This document shows, piece by piece, positions 48,104-56,588 of a stretch of DNA of 64,000 nucleotides. Within the stretch, counting starts at the first letter, position 1. Each line of letters starts with the position of its first letter. A model generated the notes under the pieces. The model searched no databases, had not been told where the DNA came from, and saw nothing but the letters and a program-made list of their open reading frames with translations. Position numbers and translations under genes: made by a program. The stretch spans positions 3,844,001-3,908,000 of the forward strand of contig OZ244956.1 of assembly GCA_965222505.1 (NCBI GenBank), given 5' to 3'. Source of the stretch: G965222505 sp965222505. Its GTDB lineage: Bacteria > Bacteroidota > Rhodothermia > Rhodothermales > DATKEJ01.

Positions 48104-50020
48104 CTATTCCTCCACAAACAACAACCAGGCATCTCTGGGGAGGGAGGTGGATAAGGATTCGGCTTCTTCCTCAGAGGGATATCGGCCCAACGTGACCCGG
48201 TACAGGGTGCGTGCGCCCTTTTGGAATAGGAGGACCTGTCCGGTGTGACCTTCATCAGTATAGTTCCTCAGGATGCCTCTGGCCTTGGTTTGCCCGCCAA
48301 AGACCCCTACGACCCAAGTGAAATAGCCCGTGCTGGCAGAGGGCTGTGTTGTTTGCGGTGCCGGGGTGTCGGGCAGGGGGGCAGGGGGCGGCGGCGATGT
48401 CTGTCTGGGCGTTGGGGTTGTCTGAGCAGAGGCTGTGCCCGGGACGGCCAGGATCCAGTTGTCGGTGCGGAGAGACTGACGAACGGCCTGAGCGGCTTCC
48501 TCGGAAGCATATCGACCCAACACGACACGATAGAGCGGGCGACCGTTTTTGATGGTTTCCAACACCTGACCTTCATAGCCGCGTTGCACATAGGTTCGTA
48601 GTTCGGCTTCGGCACGTTCTCGACTGCTCAGGGCAGCAATGACCAGGGTGTAGTAGTCATCTTGTGGTTGAGTTGTGGCTGGGGGATCGGGTTGGGGTTT
48701 GGGAGCCGGTACCGTAGGAGGGTCCACGGGCGTGGGGTCTGGCACGGGTTCAAAAATCGGGGAATCCGTTGTCGGGGAAGGGATGGGGGTCGTTTCTTCC
48801 TGTTCGCCTGAGGGGGCCGGGTCTACGGGGAAGTTGACGGTTACCGGTTCCGGTGTGGGTAGGGGAGGGGCTGGCGGAGCGGTTTCCTCTGGGGCCTCAG
48901 GTTCTTCGGCAGGAGGGTCTACAGGTGGGGCTGTCGCATCGACATCGGTCGAGGCATCCGTAACCGGTTCCGGCGTGGGAGTGTCTGCAATGGGTTCGGG
49001 ATCCGGTGTTACAGGATCGGTTATGGGAGGTGTTGTTTCAACGTCGGTGGGGGCATCGAAGGTGGTAAACAGGAGCCAGGTGCCGCTGGGCAGGTTGGTC
49101 CGTACGATGGCGGCTTCTTCCCGGTTGCGATACCGGCCAAGGGTGACGCGGTACTGTTGTTGGCCACGTTCACGGACTGGCACAATTTGGCCTTCATATC
49201 CCTGGTTGATGTAGGTGGCGAGGGCAGAATCTGCCTGGGATACATCGGAGAATGCGGCCACAACCCAGGTATACCCTGCTGCCAGAGGCGGTGGGCTCGG
49301 CAAGTCGACATCATTAAAGACCACATCATCTGAGGGGATGGGCTCCGGGGTATCAGAGGGCGGGTTCGTAGTGGTCAGAGGCGGACGACGGGGGGCCGAG
49401 CTACCGCCGAGGCCGCGAAACCGAAACCCGAAGGATAGTGCGCCGGTCAGGTCGAAATCGGAGCCGCCGATGTGGTTGTCGAGGGCACGGTCCGGGAAGG
49501 TAAAGTTGATAGAGACTTCGTTGTATACCTGCACCCAGGAGGCCAATCGAATGGCAATCCCGACCCCGCCAACGGGGCCGTAAGCATCTTTGGCTCCCCC
49601 CAGGGTGGCATGCCCCCCTATCAGAAAGTAGGGATCAAACCAGCCGTGCGTCAGGGTATAGCGCGCCATCAGGCGGAGGGTTTGCAAGGTCGGCTCGTCC
49701 TGGATACGGGGATAGCGGGCCTTGAAGTAGTCAGCCACGAGGGCAAAGTGGGGGCCGGCTTGCCAGGACAATTCTGCCCCATAGCCGGGACGGTTACTCC
49801 GGCGAATGTTGGCGGCTTCGTCATCTCCTCCGTAAAAACCTAGGCCGGCACGGGGGCCAATGTAAAGACCGGATAGGCTTAGATAGGTGGGGGGTGTAGC
49901 GCGAAGGCCGGTAGGGGTGCGGGTTTGTGCCTCTGCCGCTGTACCAAAACCTGCGAGCATAAGTAGGAAAAGTACATACATACAACGCCCTGCCAGGCGT
50001 CGCATAGCCGGTGTATTCAT
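48104..50020 (-). CDS. Outer-membrane beta-barrel protein with three SPOR domains
   Basis: I choose the ATG at 50020, preceded by GAGG, giving a 638-residue product; ATGs at 50041 and 50035 are alternatives. After the signal peptide (to about 31, AEAQ), a beta-barrel-like domain spans about 45-200 (LSLSGLYIGPRAGLGFYGG, ELSWQAGPHFALVADYF, ALSFGFRFRGLGG). Three SPOR units of about 70 residues each follow, separated by long Pro/Thr/Glu-rich linkers: YTWVVAAFSDVSQADSAL, YYTLVIAALSSRERAEAEL and YFTWVVGVFGGQTKARGIL, each ending in YRVTLGRY or YRVVLGRY. SPOR domains bind denuded septal glycans. The protein may tie the outer membrane to septal peptidoglycan. A Bacteroidota-type promoter is visible upstream. 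Confidence 0.8.
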   Translation of the reverse strand: MNTPAMRRLAGRCMYVLFLLMLAGFGTAAEAQTRTPTGLRATPPTYLSLSGLYIGPRAGLGFYGGDDEAANIRRSNRPGYGAELSWQAGPHFALVADYFKARYPRIQDEPTLQTLRLMARYTLTHGWFDPYFLIGGHATLGGAKDAYGPVGGVGIAIRLASWVQVYNEVSINFTFPDRALDNHIGGSDFDLTGALSFGFRFRGLGGSSAPRRPPLTTTNPPSDTPEPIPSDDVVFNDVDLPSPPPLAAGYTWVVAAFSDVSQADSALATYINQGYEGQIVPVRERGQQQYRVTLGRYRNREEAAIVRTNLPSGTWLLFTTFDAPTDVETTPPITDPVTPDPEPIADTPTPEPVTDASTDVDATAPPVDPPAEEPEAPEETAPPAPPLPTPEPVTVNFPVDPAPSGEQEETTPIPSPTTDSPIFEPVPDPTPVDPPTVPAPKPQPDPPATTQPQDDYYTLVIAALSSRERAEAELRTYVQRGYEGQVLETIKNGRPLYRVVLGRYASEEAAQAVRQSLRTDNWILAVPGTASAQTTPTPRQTSPPPPAPLPDTPAPQTTQPSASTGYFTWVVGVFGGQTKARGILRNYTDEGHTGQVLLFQKGARTLYRVTLGRYPSEEEAESLSTSLPRDAWLLFVEE

Positions 50021-50135
50021 ACGTCCTCGGGTCATCGGCACCGGGTAGATCCCCTGCCGGAATACCCCCTATAGGGTTCCGTCAGGTTTCGGTTTCCTCG
50101 CGTGCGCCTCCGGTGATTAACTGTGCTTGACCCGG

Positions 50136-50168
50136 CAAATATACGGTGCCTGCTACACGAAATACAAA
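50136..50168 (-). promoter_or_regulatory. Bacteroidota-type promoter for the SPOR outer-membrane protein
   Basis: On the minus strand, TTTG (50168-50165) and TATATTTG (50143-50136) are spaced by 21 bases, matching the TTTG/TAnnTTTG consensus of Bacteroidota sigma factors. It implies a leader of about 110 bases before the ATG at 50020. Confidence 0.65.
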
Positions 50169-50268
50169 ACGTGGCCCGTTCCCGGCCCGGATTAGCTTGG
50201 TTATCTACGCCTTTTTGCCCATTTTATTTGATCCAGGTCGTGCGTGATCCCTGTGGGAGCGCACACCA

Positions 50269-51264
50269 ATGGGGTACGTTAATTCGCGCACTATGCTGAT
50301 CTGGCTTATTCATATCGTACTGGCCCTAGCGTGGCTCTGGGCGGCCCTGGCCCTGCGCTTTTTCTCGCCCTGGCCGGGGTGGTTGCGTGGGCTGGCATTG
50401 TTGGTTTGGATCGGGGGAACAGCCGTGCTGTTTCGGGTGGTGCCCGAACCCTGGCTGGGCATCGCCTTTGCCGTACCTTTTGTGGCGGCGCTGTGGACGC
50501 GGTATAACCCGGCCTTCGACCGGGCATGGGCGGCTGATCAGGCCCATTGGCCGACGGCCCACTTTGCCAATGAACACGCAACCCTGCACAACGTGCGTCA
50601 TGCAACTTACCGGACCACCACCGATTACGATGTGTGCTGGGAAACCCGCACCTACGACCTCAGCCGTATCGAAAGAATGGATTTTATCATTGAGCCGTTT
50701 ACGCCGTGGCGGGGGCTGGCCCACACGTTTATGTCGTTTGGGTTTGAAGACGGGGAATATGTGGCAGTTTCCGTGGAAGTGCGCCGGGAACAAGGTGAAA
50801 TTTTTGGCCCCATCAAGGGGTTATTCAAACAGTTCGAGGTTATGTACGTCATTGGGGACGAGCGCGACCTCATCGGCCTCCGGGCGAATGTGCGGCAAGA
50901 CCCTGTGTACATTTATCCAGTCAAGGCGACGCCTTTGCAGGTCCGTGCGATGTTTGTTGCCATGCTGAGCCGCGCCAACCGCCTGGCCGAACATCCCGAA
51001 TTTTATCATACCGTTACCAATACCTGTGCCACGAATATCGTCCGGCATATCGTGGAGCTTTCGGGAGCGCACATGCCGTTTGATTTTCGGGTGCTGTTCC
51101 CCGGGTATGCCGATGCGCTGGCCTTCGAGCTAGGCCTGATCGATACCGATCTATCGCTGGATGAGGCCCGAAAACGGTTTTTAATCAACACCCGAAGCGC
51201 CTTTGGCCCCATCGACGGCCCCGCCTGGTCCCGCCAGATTCGTACCTTTCCGGCAGAAGCCTGA
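50269..51264 (+). CDS. DUF4105 family membrane protein
   Basis: The 331-residue protein has three N-terminal hydrophobic helices (about 8-80), then a soluble extracytoplasmic domain. The DUF4105 pattern is visible: HATYRTTTDYDVCWETRTYDLSRIERMDF, FGFEDGEYVAVSVEVRREQGE, VYIYPVKATPLQVRAMF and FYHTVTNTCATNIVRHI with the conserved Asn-Thr-Cys. The conserved Cys and His in this NlpC-like fold suggest a hydrolase, but the family's role is not settled. The start at 50269 is taken; 50293 is also plausible. It is transcribed divergently from the SPOR protein gene. Confidence 0.75.
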   Translation: MGYVNSRTMLIWLIHIVLALAWLWAALALRFFSPWPGWLRGLALLVWIGGTAVLFRVVPEPWLGIAFAVPFVAALWTRYNPAFDRAWAADQAHWPTAHFANEHATLHNVRHATYRTTTDYDVCWETRTYDLSRIERMDFIIEPFTPWRGLAHTFMSFGFEDGEYVAVSVEVRREQGEIFGPIKGLFKQFEVMYVIGDERDLIGLRANVRQDPVYIYPVKATPLQVRAMFVAMLSRANRLAEHPEFYHTVTNTCATNIVRHIVELSGAHMPFDFRVLFPGYADALAFELGLIDTDLSLDEARKRFLINTRSAFGPIDGPAWSRQIRTFPAEA

Positions 51265-51338
51265 AGGCGGGTTGCCCGGTACCCTGACGCCGTGCTCCGC
51301 ACGTTTTGCTACCGTTCGAGCCTACTTTTGAAAGTGAA

Positions 51339-51367
51339 TTTACAAAGCCTTCAAATTTTGCTATAAT
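51339..51367 (+). promoter_or_regulatory. Sigma-70-like promoter (TTTACA, 17 bp, TATAAT)
   Basis: TTTACA at 51339-51344 and TATAAT at 51362-51367 are separated by exactly 17 bases. It lies 33 bp before the ATG of the hydrolase remnant at 51401. This is unusual for a genome that otherwise shows Bacteroidota-type promoters. Confidence 0.55.
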
Positions 51368-51400
51368 AGGCCGTTGCGCCTCTTAGAGCATACGCAATTC

Positions 51401-51572
51401 ATGATCCCTATGGACTTGCAACATCCTTTTTCCGTCTGTACGTCTGTGCTGGCCTTGATGTCTGTGGCGGCAGGCCCCGCCGTACAAAGAAACCCGCATC
51501 ATCATCCAGCACGAGGGATGGGAGTTGATCGGCAATCTGGAAACCTGTCAGGCCATCGTGGCAGGCTTTTGA
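51401..51572 (+). pseudogene. Truncated, frameshifted remnant of an exported hydrolase-like gene
   Basis: The first frame encodes a signal-peptide-like start (MDLQHPFSVCTSVLALMSVA, then AGPA), and after about 51480 a different frame encodes YKETRIIIQHEGWELIGNLE, ending at TGA 51570-51572. The second piece resembles the first strands of exported alpha/beta-hydrolases (E-x-R-x-x-I...G-x-x-L-x-G-x-L). No catalytic part remains. A one-base frameshift and 3' deletion are the simplest explanation. Confidence 0.45.
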
Positions 51573-51632
51573 GCAAAATAGGCAGGTGGTGGGCTTGAGG
51601 GATTCAAGTGGTGATGAAGATCGGCTAAGGGC

Positions 51633-51664
51633 ATTGCCGTTTTCATGCAAAGCCGGTACATTTC
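51633..51664 (+). promoter_or_regulatory. Possible Bacteroidota-type promoter for the DUF305 gene
   Basis: ATTG (51633-51636), 20 bases, then TACATTTC (51657-51664): one mismatch in each element relative to TTTG/TAnnTTTG. It is 58 bp before the start codon. Confidence 0.35.
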
Positions 51665-51721
51665 GAAGCTACCGGGCGTTTTGTAACCACCTAAACCACC
51701 TCGCACGCGAACCGAAGCCTT

Positions 51722-52456
51722 ATGAGTGTACAACACCTTCGCTGTACCGCCGTGGCCGTCCTGCTTATGTTGACCACTGCGGCGTGCAGCAGCACGAGTC
51801 CCGTCACCACAGCCCCCTCTGCAGAACCTGAACCTACTTCAACCGCCGAGGCTTCCCCTGCCGCACCCGCCGAAAATACGACTGAGCTGGAACAACTCTA
51901 CTGGGCACGGCAGGACAGCGCCAAGACCTTATACACCAAAGCCGATGTCGATTTTATGACCGGCATGATCGGGCACCATGCGCAGGCTCTGGTGATGTCC
52001 GCCCTGGCCCCCACCAACGGTGCCAGTCCCCAGTTGCAAACCCTGGCATCCCGGATCATCAATGCGCAAAATGACGAAATAGCCACCATGCAACAGTGGC
52101 TCCGCGACCGTGGGCAGACGGTGCCCGAAGTGCACATTGAGGGCAACCATCTCATGATGCACGGGGTCGAAGATCATAATATGCACATGGGGATGCCTGG
52201 AATGCTTTCGGAAGCACAAATGCAAGAACTCATTGCTGCCCGAGGTGCCACCTTTGACCGGCTCTTTTTGAAGTATATGATCCAGCACCATAGCGGGGCG
52301 ATTGTAATGGTTAAAGACCTGTTCGCCACCGATGGGGCTGGGCAGGACGAGGCCGCTTTTAAACTTGCGTCTGATATTAACGTAGACCAGATCACCGAGA
52401 TTGCCCGAATGGAACGCATGCTCAGCATGTTGCCAGCCGAAAGTCCGGATCCTTGA
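51722..52456 (+). CDS. DUF305 domain lipoprotein
   Basis: The 244-residue product has a lipoprotein signal (LLMLTTAAC, Cys at about 21), a Thr/Ala/Glu-rich linker, then a DUF305 domain (about 75-244). Its hallmark His and Met clusters are seen: DVDFMTGMIGHHAQALVMSAL, HNMHMGMPGML, FLKYMIQHHSGAIVMVKDL. The ferritin-like four-helix fold and H-H pairs suggest metal (often copper) binding in the periplasm. The family is frequently found with copper resistance genes, but none is adjacent here. The LVIVD gene follows closely. Confidence 0.85.
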   Translation: MSVQHLRCTAVAVLLMLTTAACSSTSPVTTAPSAEPEPTSTAEASPAAPAENTTELEQLYWARQDSAKTLYTKADVDFMTGMIGHHAQALVMSALAPTNGASPQLQTLASRIINAQNDEIATMQQWLRDRGQTVPEVHIEGNHLMMHGVEDHNMHMGMPGMLSEAQMQELIAARGATFDRLFLKYMIQHHSGAIVMVKDLFATDGAGQDEAAFKLASDINVDQITEIARMERMLSMLPAESPDP

Positions 52457-52509
52457 ATCCCCAGATGCTCACCATGTCCGGTTCTCTATTCCCCTCAACA
52501 CAAAATGTT

Positions 52510-54576
52510 ATGATGAACGGTAATGTACATCGTCCCAACGCGTGGGCGACCCTCAATAACCTCTGGATGCTCTTGCTCATGGTAGGCGTGCTGGGCCTCT
52601 CCGCGTGTGCTCCTAAACCTATCACGCAATCTGAACCGTCCATGCCGCCCGCACCTGAAACCAAAGAAGCACCGGCTGAAATGGAAGCACCGACGGAAAT
52701 GGAAGCGCCATCCGACATGAAGACGCACGCCACAGAGGTTTTGCGTCCAGATCCTCGCGTAGGGCTCAAGCCCGGTCTGTTCGATGCCGGAGAAGCCCTG
52801 TGGAACATGCGTATGGTCTCGACGTCCCCGCCGCCGGAAAACTTCGTCGGGGTGACCAACTCCGACCTCGCCTTCAAGGACAACTATGCCATCCAGGGCA
52901 ATTACAACGGGATTCTCGTTTGGGACATCACCGATCCTGCCAATCCCGCACTCGTAAAGGATTATCTCTGTCCGGCTTCCCAAAGCGATGTGTCGGTTTA
53001 CGAAAACCTGCTCTTTGTATCAGGTGAAGGCCTCGGCGGACGGCTTGATTGCGGTACGGATGGGGTCCAGTCAGTGGCCAGCCCGGATCGTCTGCGTGGC
53101 ATTCGGATCTTCGACATCACTGATATTCGGAATCCTGAATACATTGCCAACGTACAGACCTGCCGTGGCTCGCACACCCACTCGGTGCTGAAAGACCCCG
53201 ATGATGACGAGAATGTATACATCTACGTCTCCGGCTCTGCCCCGGTCCGGCCTGCGGAAGAACTGCCCGGTTGCTCAGGTGCCGCACCGGATGAGGACCC
53301 GAATACGGCCCTGTTCCGCATTGAAGTCATCAAGGTCCCGCTTGCCCATCCCGAGCAAGCCGCCATCGTGAGTTCCCCCCGGATCTTCGAAGACCTCGTC
53401 GAAGCGCCAGAACATGGCCCTGCCCCGGACGATATCGCCGCATTGGAACGGGCAAAAGCAGCCGGCGCATTCGTTGGTGAGCTTTTTGGCCGGGATCGTG
53501 TCTTGTCTGACGGAATGATCCAGCCAATGCTGGCAAACATCGTCAAGGAACGCGGTGGAACAGGGCCCGCCACAGCCGCTGATAGCGCGGCACTCCGGGC
53601 TGCACTCCCGGCGATCCTCGCCCAACGTTTCGGCAACCGGGAAGAAGAAAACGACGGTCCACGACCCGGCCCCACGCAATGCCATGACATCACCCTGTAT
53701 CCAGAAATCGGCCTGGCCGGTGGTGCGTGCGAAGGCTATGGGCTCTTGCTCGACATTTCGGACCCCGCCAACCCAACGCGCATGGATGCCGTTGCGGATT
53801 CAAACTTTTCCTACTGGCACTCGGCCACGTTCAGCAACGACGGCTCCAAAATTCTCTTCACCGATGAATGGGGCGGCGGCGGTCAACCGAAATGCCGTGC
53901 GACCGATCCGCCGGAGTGGGGAGCCAATGCGCTCTTCACGCTGGAAGACGGCAAGATGAAGTTCAAGAGCTATTACAAAATTACGGCGGCACAAACGCCG
54001 GAAGAAAACTGCGTGGCCCACAATGGCTCACTCATCCCGATTCCAGGGCGCGATGTGATGGTGCAGGCCTGGTACCAGGGTGGCATCTCCATCTTCGACT
54101 GGACCGATGTAGCCAACCCCGTCGAGATCGCTTACCAGGACCGTGGCCCAGTGAACCCGGACCGGATGGTGATGGGCGGTAGCTGGTCCGTGTACTGGTA
54201 CAACGGCCTGATCGTAAGCTCGGAGATTGCACGCGGGTTGGACATCTTCGAACTGGAGCCGAGCGAATACCTCTCCGAAAATGAAATCGCCGCCGCGAAC
54301 ACCGTCACACTCGATTACCTGAATGCACAGGGGCAACCGACCTTCGTGTGGCCTGCATCCTTCGCCCTCACCCGTGCCTACGTCGACCAACTCGAACGGT
54401 CGAAGGGGTTATCTACGGCCCGCATCGCGTCGGTCCGGGCTTCCCTCGCTGCGGCTGAACGGGCTTCGGGTGCTACACGCCAGGAGATGCTCAACAAACT
54501 TGCCCAGGAATTAGGCGGGGGGTCTGGCAAAGTCAAAATGCTGGCCGATGCTGTGCGCGATCTGACTGCGCTGTAG
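52510..54576 (+). CDS. LVIVD repeat-containing lipoprotein (beta-propeller type)
   Basis: I choose the ATG at 52510 (the ATG at 52513 is equally likely), giving 688 residues and a lipoprotein signal ending LGLSAC. The frame is open upstream to 52453 across the DUF305 stop. After an Ala/Pro/Glu-Met linker, repeated units with the LVIVD pattern are seen: AIQGNYNGILVWDITDPANPALV, GIRIFDITDIRNPEYI, GLLLDISDPANPTRM, GISIFDWTDVANPVEI and GLDIFELEPSEYL. These form a surface beta-propeller. A conserved stretch GSHTHSVLKD and several Cys residues may bind ligands. The function of the family is unknown. Confidence 0.8.
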   Translation: MMNGNVHRPNAWATLNNLWMLLLMVGVLGLSACAPKPITQSEPSMPPAPETKEAPAEMEAPTEMEAPSDMKTHATEVLRPDPRVGLKPGLFDAGEALWNMRMVSTSPPPENFVGVTNSDLAFKDNYAIQGNYNGILVWDITDPANPALVKDYLCPASQSDVSVYENLLFVSGEGLGGRLDCGTDGVQSVASPDRLRGIRIFDITDIRNPEYIANVQTCRGSHTHSVLKDPDDDENVYIYVSGSAPVRPAEELPGCSGAAPDEDPNTALFRIEVIKVPLAHPEQAAIVSSPRIFEDLVEAPEHGPAPDDIAALERAKAAGAFVGELFGRDRVLSDGMIQPMLANIVKERGGTGPATAADSAALRAALPAILAQRFGNREEENDGPRPGPTQCHDITLYPEIGLAGGACEGYGLLLDISDPANPTRMDAVADSNFSYWHSATFSNDGSKILFTDEWGGGGQPKCRATDPPEWGANALFTLEDGKMKFKSYYKITAAQTPEENCVAHNGSLIPIPGRDVMVQAWYQGGISIFDWTDVANPVEIAYQDRGPVNPDRMVMGGSWSVYWYNGLIVSSEIARGLDIFELEPSEYLSENEIAAANTVTLDYLNAQGQPTFVWPASFALTRAYVDQLERSKGLSTARIASVRASLAAAERASGATRQEMLNKLAQELGGGSGKVKMLADAVRDLTAL

Positions 54577-54602
54577 GATTTTGGAACCTAACCTCGTCCA
54601 TT

Positions 54603-56117
54603 ATGGCTTCCGACCATTCCCTCAACCGCCGCGAATTTCTGGCGACCGCCACCGCCGCCTCTGCTTTCACCGTCTTACCCCGGCACGTATTGGGGGGTAC
54701 CGGCTACGTTGCGCCCAGTGACAAGCTCAACATGGCCCTCATCGGCACCGGCACGATGGGCCTCAACATGCTTATGAGCGACTGGCTCCCCCGCGAGGAT
54801 TTGCACATCACGTGTGTGTGTGACCCCAACAAGGACAGCCAGGATTACCGCGATTGGAGTGCGACCGGTATCCGTGACCGCACCCGCCGTTTTCTAAACG
54901 ACCCGGAATGGGGTGCAAAAAACAAGGGCATCCGGGCCGGACGTGAAGTAGGACGTAAGCTGGTGGAAGCCTACTATGGAAAAGTCCGGGGCACGGAAGA
55001 TTATCAGGGTTGCGGGGCGTATGAAGACTTTCGCGAACTCCTCGAAAAAGAAGACGACCTGGACGGCGTGCTGGTGATGACCCCGGAACATCTGCATGCT
55101 ACCATCGGCATTGCGGCGATGAAGAAGGGCAAGCATGTGATCTCGCACAAAACCCTCTCCAACGTCCTCTACGAAGTTCGCCTCGCTGCCGATACCGCCC
55201 GTGAAACCGGCAAGGTTACCCACCTTATGGCATGGCAACATGACCAGCAGTATCTGACGCTGAAAGCCTGGCTGGATAGTGGCATCATTGGCCCGGTGCA
55301 GGAAGTGCACAACTGGACCAACCGGCCCGTGTGGCCGCAAGGCTGGCTCGACTGGCTCCCGGAACAGAAAAAACCCAAAGGTCTCAATTGGGACCTCTGG
55401 CTGGGACCCGTGCCGCATCGGCCCTACAACCTGAATTATACCCACGCCCTCTTCCGGGGGTGGTTCGATTTTGGCAGCGGATGCCTCGGCGATATGGGCA
55501 ACTACAGCCTTTGGCGAATCTATCAGATGCTGGACCTGGACCCGCCGACGAGAATTGAGGGTGTGTCCTCGATTGCCTGTGCAGTACAAAACGGCGTGAG
55601 CCGTCCTAAACCCTCACAGGTGGCGTTTCCCAATGCCAGTACCATACGGTGGTGGCATCCGGCCAAGGGCGACCGTCCGGCCGTCGAGGTGTTTTGGTAC
55701 GACGGCAACATCAAACCCCAGACCCCCCCCGAGTTATACGAAGACGACGCCATGCTCCCCCGTGAGGGGATGTTGATCGTCGGGAAATACGGCAAGCTGC
55801 TCTGTGATTTCCTCGGCGGGAATCCCCGGCTGCTCCCGGCCAAACGGCACGAAGCCCTCGCCAATGTCATTCAGGTTGATGAAAGCGCCGCCATTACCGG
55901 TCTTGACGATTGGATTGATGCAATCAAAGCTGGTCAGAGCGAATCCCGCGGGAGTTTTCAAAATGTACAAAACCTGGCCGAAGCCACCTGCCTGGGCAAC
56001 ATCGCGACGCGTCTCAACACACGCCTGGAATGGGATGCCGAAGCCATGCGGTTTACCAACAACGAAGCCGCCAATACCCTGTTGCGACGGGAATACCGCA
56101 AAGGATGGGAATTGTAG
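54603..56117 (+). CDS. Tat-exported Gfo/Idh/MocA family oxidoreductase
   Basis: The 504-residue protein has a twin-arginine signal (SLNRREFLATATAASAF, RR at 9-10). The NAD-binding domain begins with LNMALIGTGTMGLNMLM (about 41-56) and continues with VCDPNKDS, DGVLVMTPEHLHATIGIAAMKKGKHVISHKT, the typical E-K-P position being H-K-T here. The substrate domain includes EVHNWTNRPVWPQGW and FDFGSGCLGDMGNYSL with the active-site Asp/His region. Exported members use a tightly bound cofactor and often act on sugars or polyols. The substrate is unknown. A nucleoside-hydrolase-like remnant follows 6 bp downstream. Confidence 0.88.
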   Translation: MASDHSLNRREFLATATAASAFTVLPRHVLGGTGYVAPSDKLNMALIGTGTMGLNMLMSDWLPREDLHITCVCDPNKDSQDYRDWSATGIRDRTRRFLNDPEWGAKNKGIRAGREVGRKLVEAYYGKVRGTEDYQGCGAYEDFRELLEKEDDLDGVLVMTPEHLHATIGIAAMKKGKHVISHKTLSNVLYEVRLAADTARETGKVTHLMAWQHDQQYLTLKAWLDSGIIGPVQEVHNWTNRPVWPQGWLDWLPEQKKPKGLNWDLWLGPVPHRPYNLNYTHALFRGWFDFGSGCLGDMGNYSLWRIYQMLDLDPPTRIEGVSSIACAVQNGVSRPKPSQVAFPNASTIRWWHPAKGDRPAVEVFWYDGNIKPQTPPELYEDDAMLPREGMLIVGKYGKLLCDFLGGNPRLLPAKRHEALANVIQVDESAAITGLDDWIDAIKAGQSESRGSFQNVQNLAEATCLGNIATRLNTRLEWDAEAMRFTNNEAANTLLRREYRKGWEL

Positions 56118-56123
56118 TCTACG

Positions 56124-56575
56124 ATGACGCCTGGACGAATTCCGCTATTGCACATCACGGATCTGTATCATCCACCCCAGGACCCGGATGACCAACTGGA
56201 TCTGGCCACGGTGGTAGCCCTGCCAGAATTCGACCTGAAAGGTGTGGTGCTGGATGTGTCTCAACGTTTTCTTGACGGCGCACCGGCTGGTTTTGACATC
56301 CCACGAGACCCCGGCTTTATTCCGGTCATGCAACTGGGTTATCTGACGGGTCGGTCGTTTCCCGTGGCCGTGGGGCCTGCTCAACCCCTTACACATCCGA
56401 GTGACGATGCACGGGATCGGCCCCGTCAAGAACAGGCTGGCATCGACCTTATCCTGGAGGTGTTGCACACCAGCACGCAGCCCGTGGTCATTTCTGTGGT
56501 AGGGTCGACCCGTGCCTTGACTGCGCCTATAACCGGGACCCGGTGTTGGTCAAAGCCCATACGCGGCCTTGCCGG
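56124..56575 (+). pseudogene. Nucleoside-hydrolase-like gene, frameshifted and truncated
   Basis: The N-terminal 130 codons (HITDLYHPPQDPDDQLDLATVVALPEFDLKGVVLD, QPVVISVVGSTRALT) resemble the N-terminal metal-binding part of inosine-uridine-type nucleoside hydrolases: D-P-D-D-x-x-D. Near 56525 the frame changes: the alternative frame reads YNRDPVLVKAHTR, the expected continuation. Soon after, the homology stops and the convergent agmatine-deiminase-like gene begins. A one-base deletion plus loss of the 3' half explains this. The open frame runs on to 56693 antisense to the neighbour, but that part is not meaningful. Confidence 0.65.
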
Positions 56576-56588
56576 TTGGGTAACGACA

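Larger units (their letters stand above)
51265..51721. other. 457-bp gap with promoter and gene remnant
   Basis: It contains a perfect sigma-70-type promoter (51339-51367), the frameshifted remnant at 51401-51572 and a possible Bacteroidota-type promoter (51633-51664) before the DUF305 gene. The remaining sequence shows no other structure. Confidence 0.5.
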
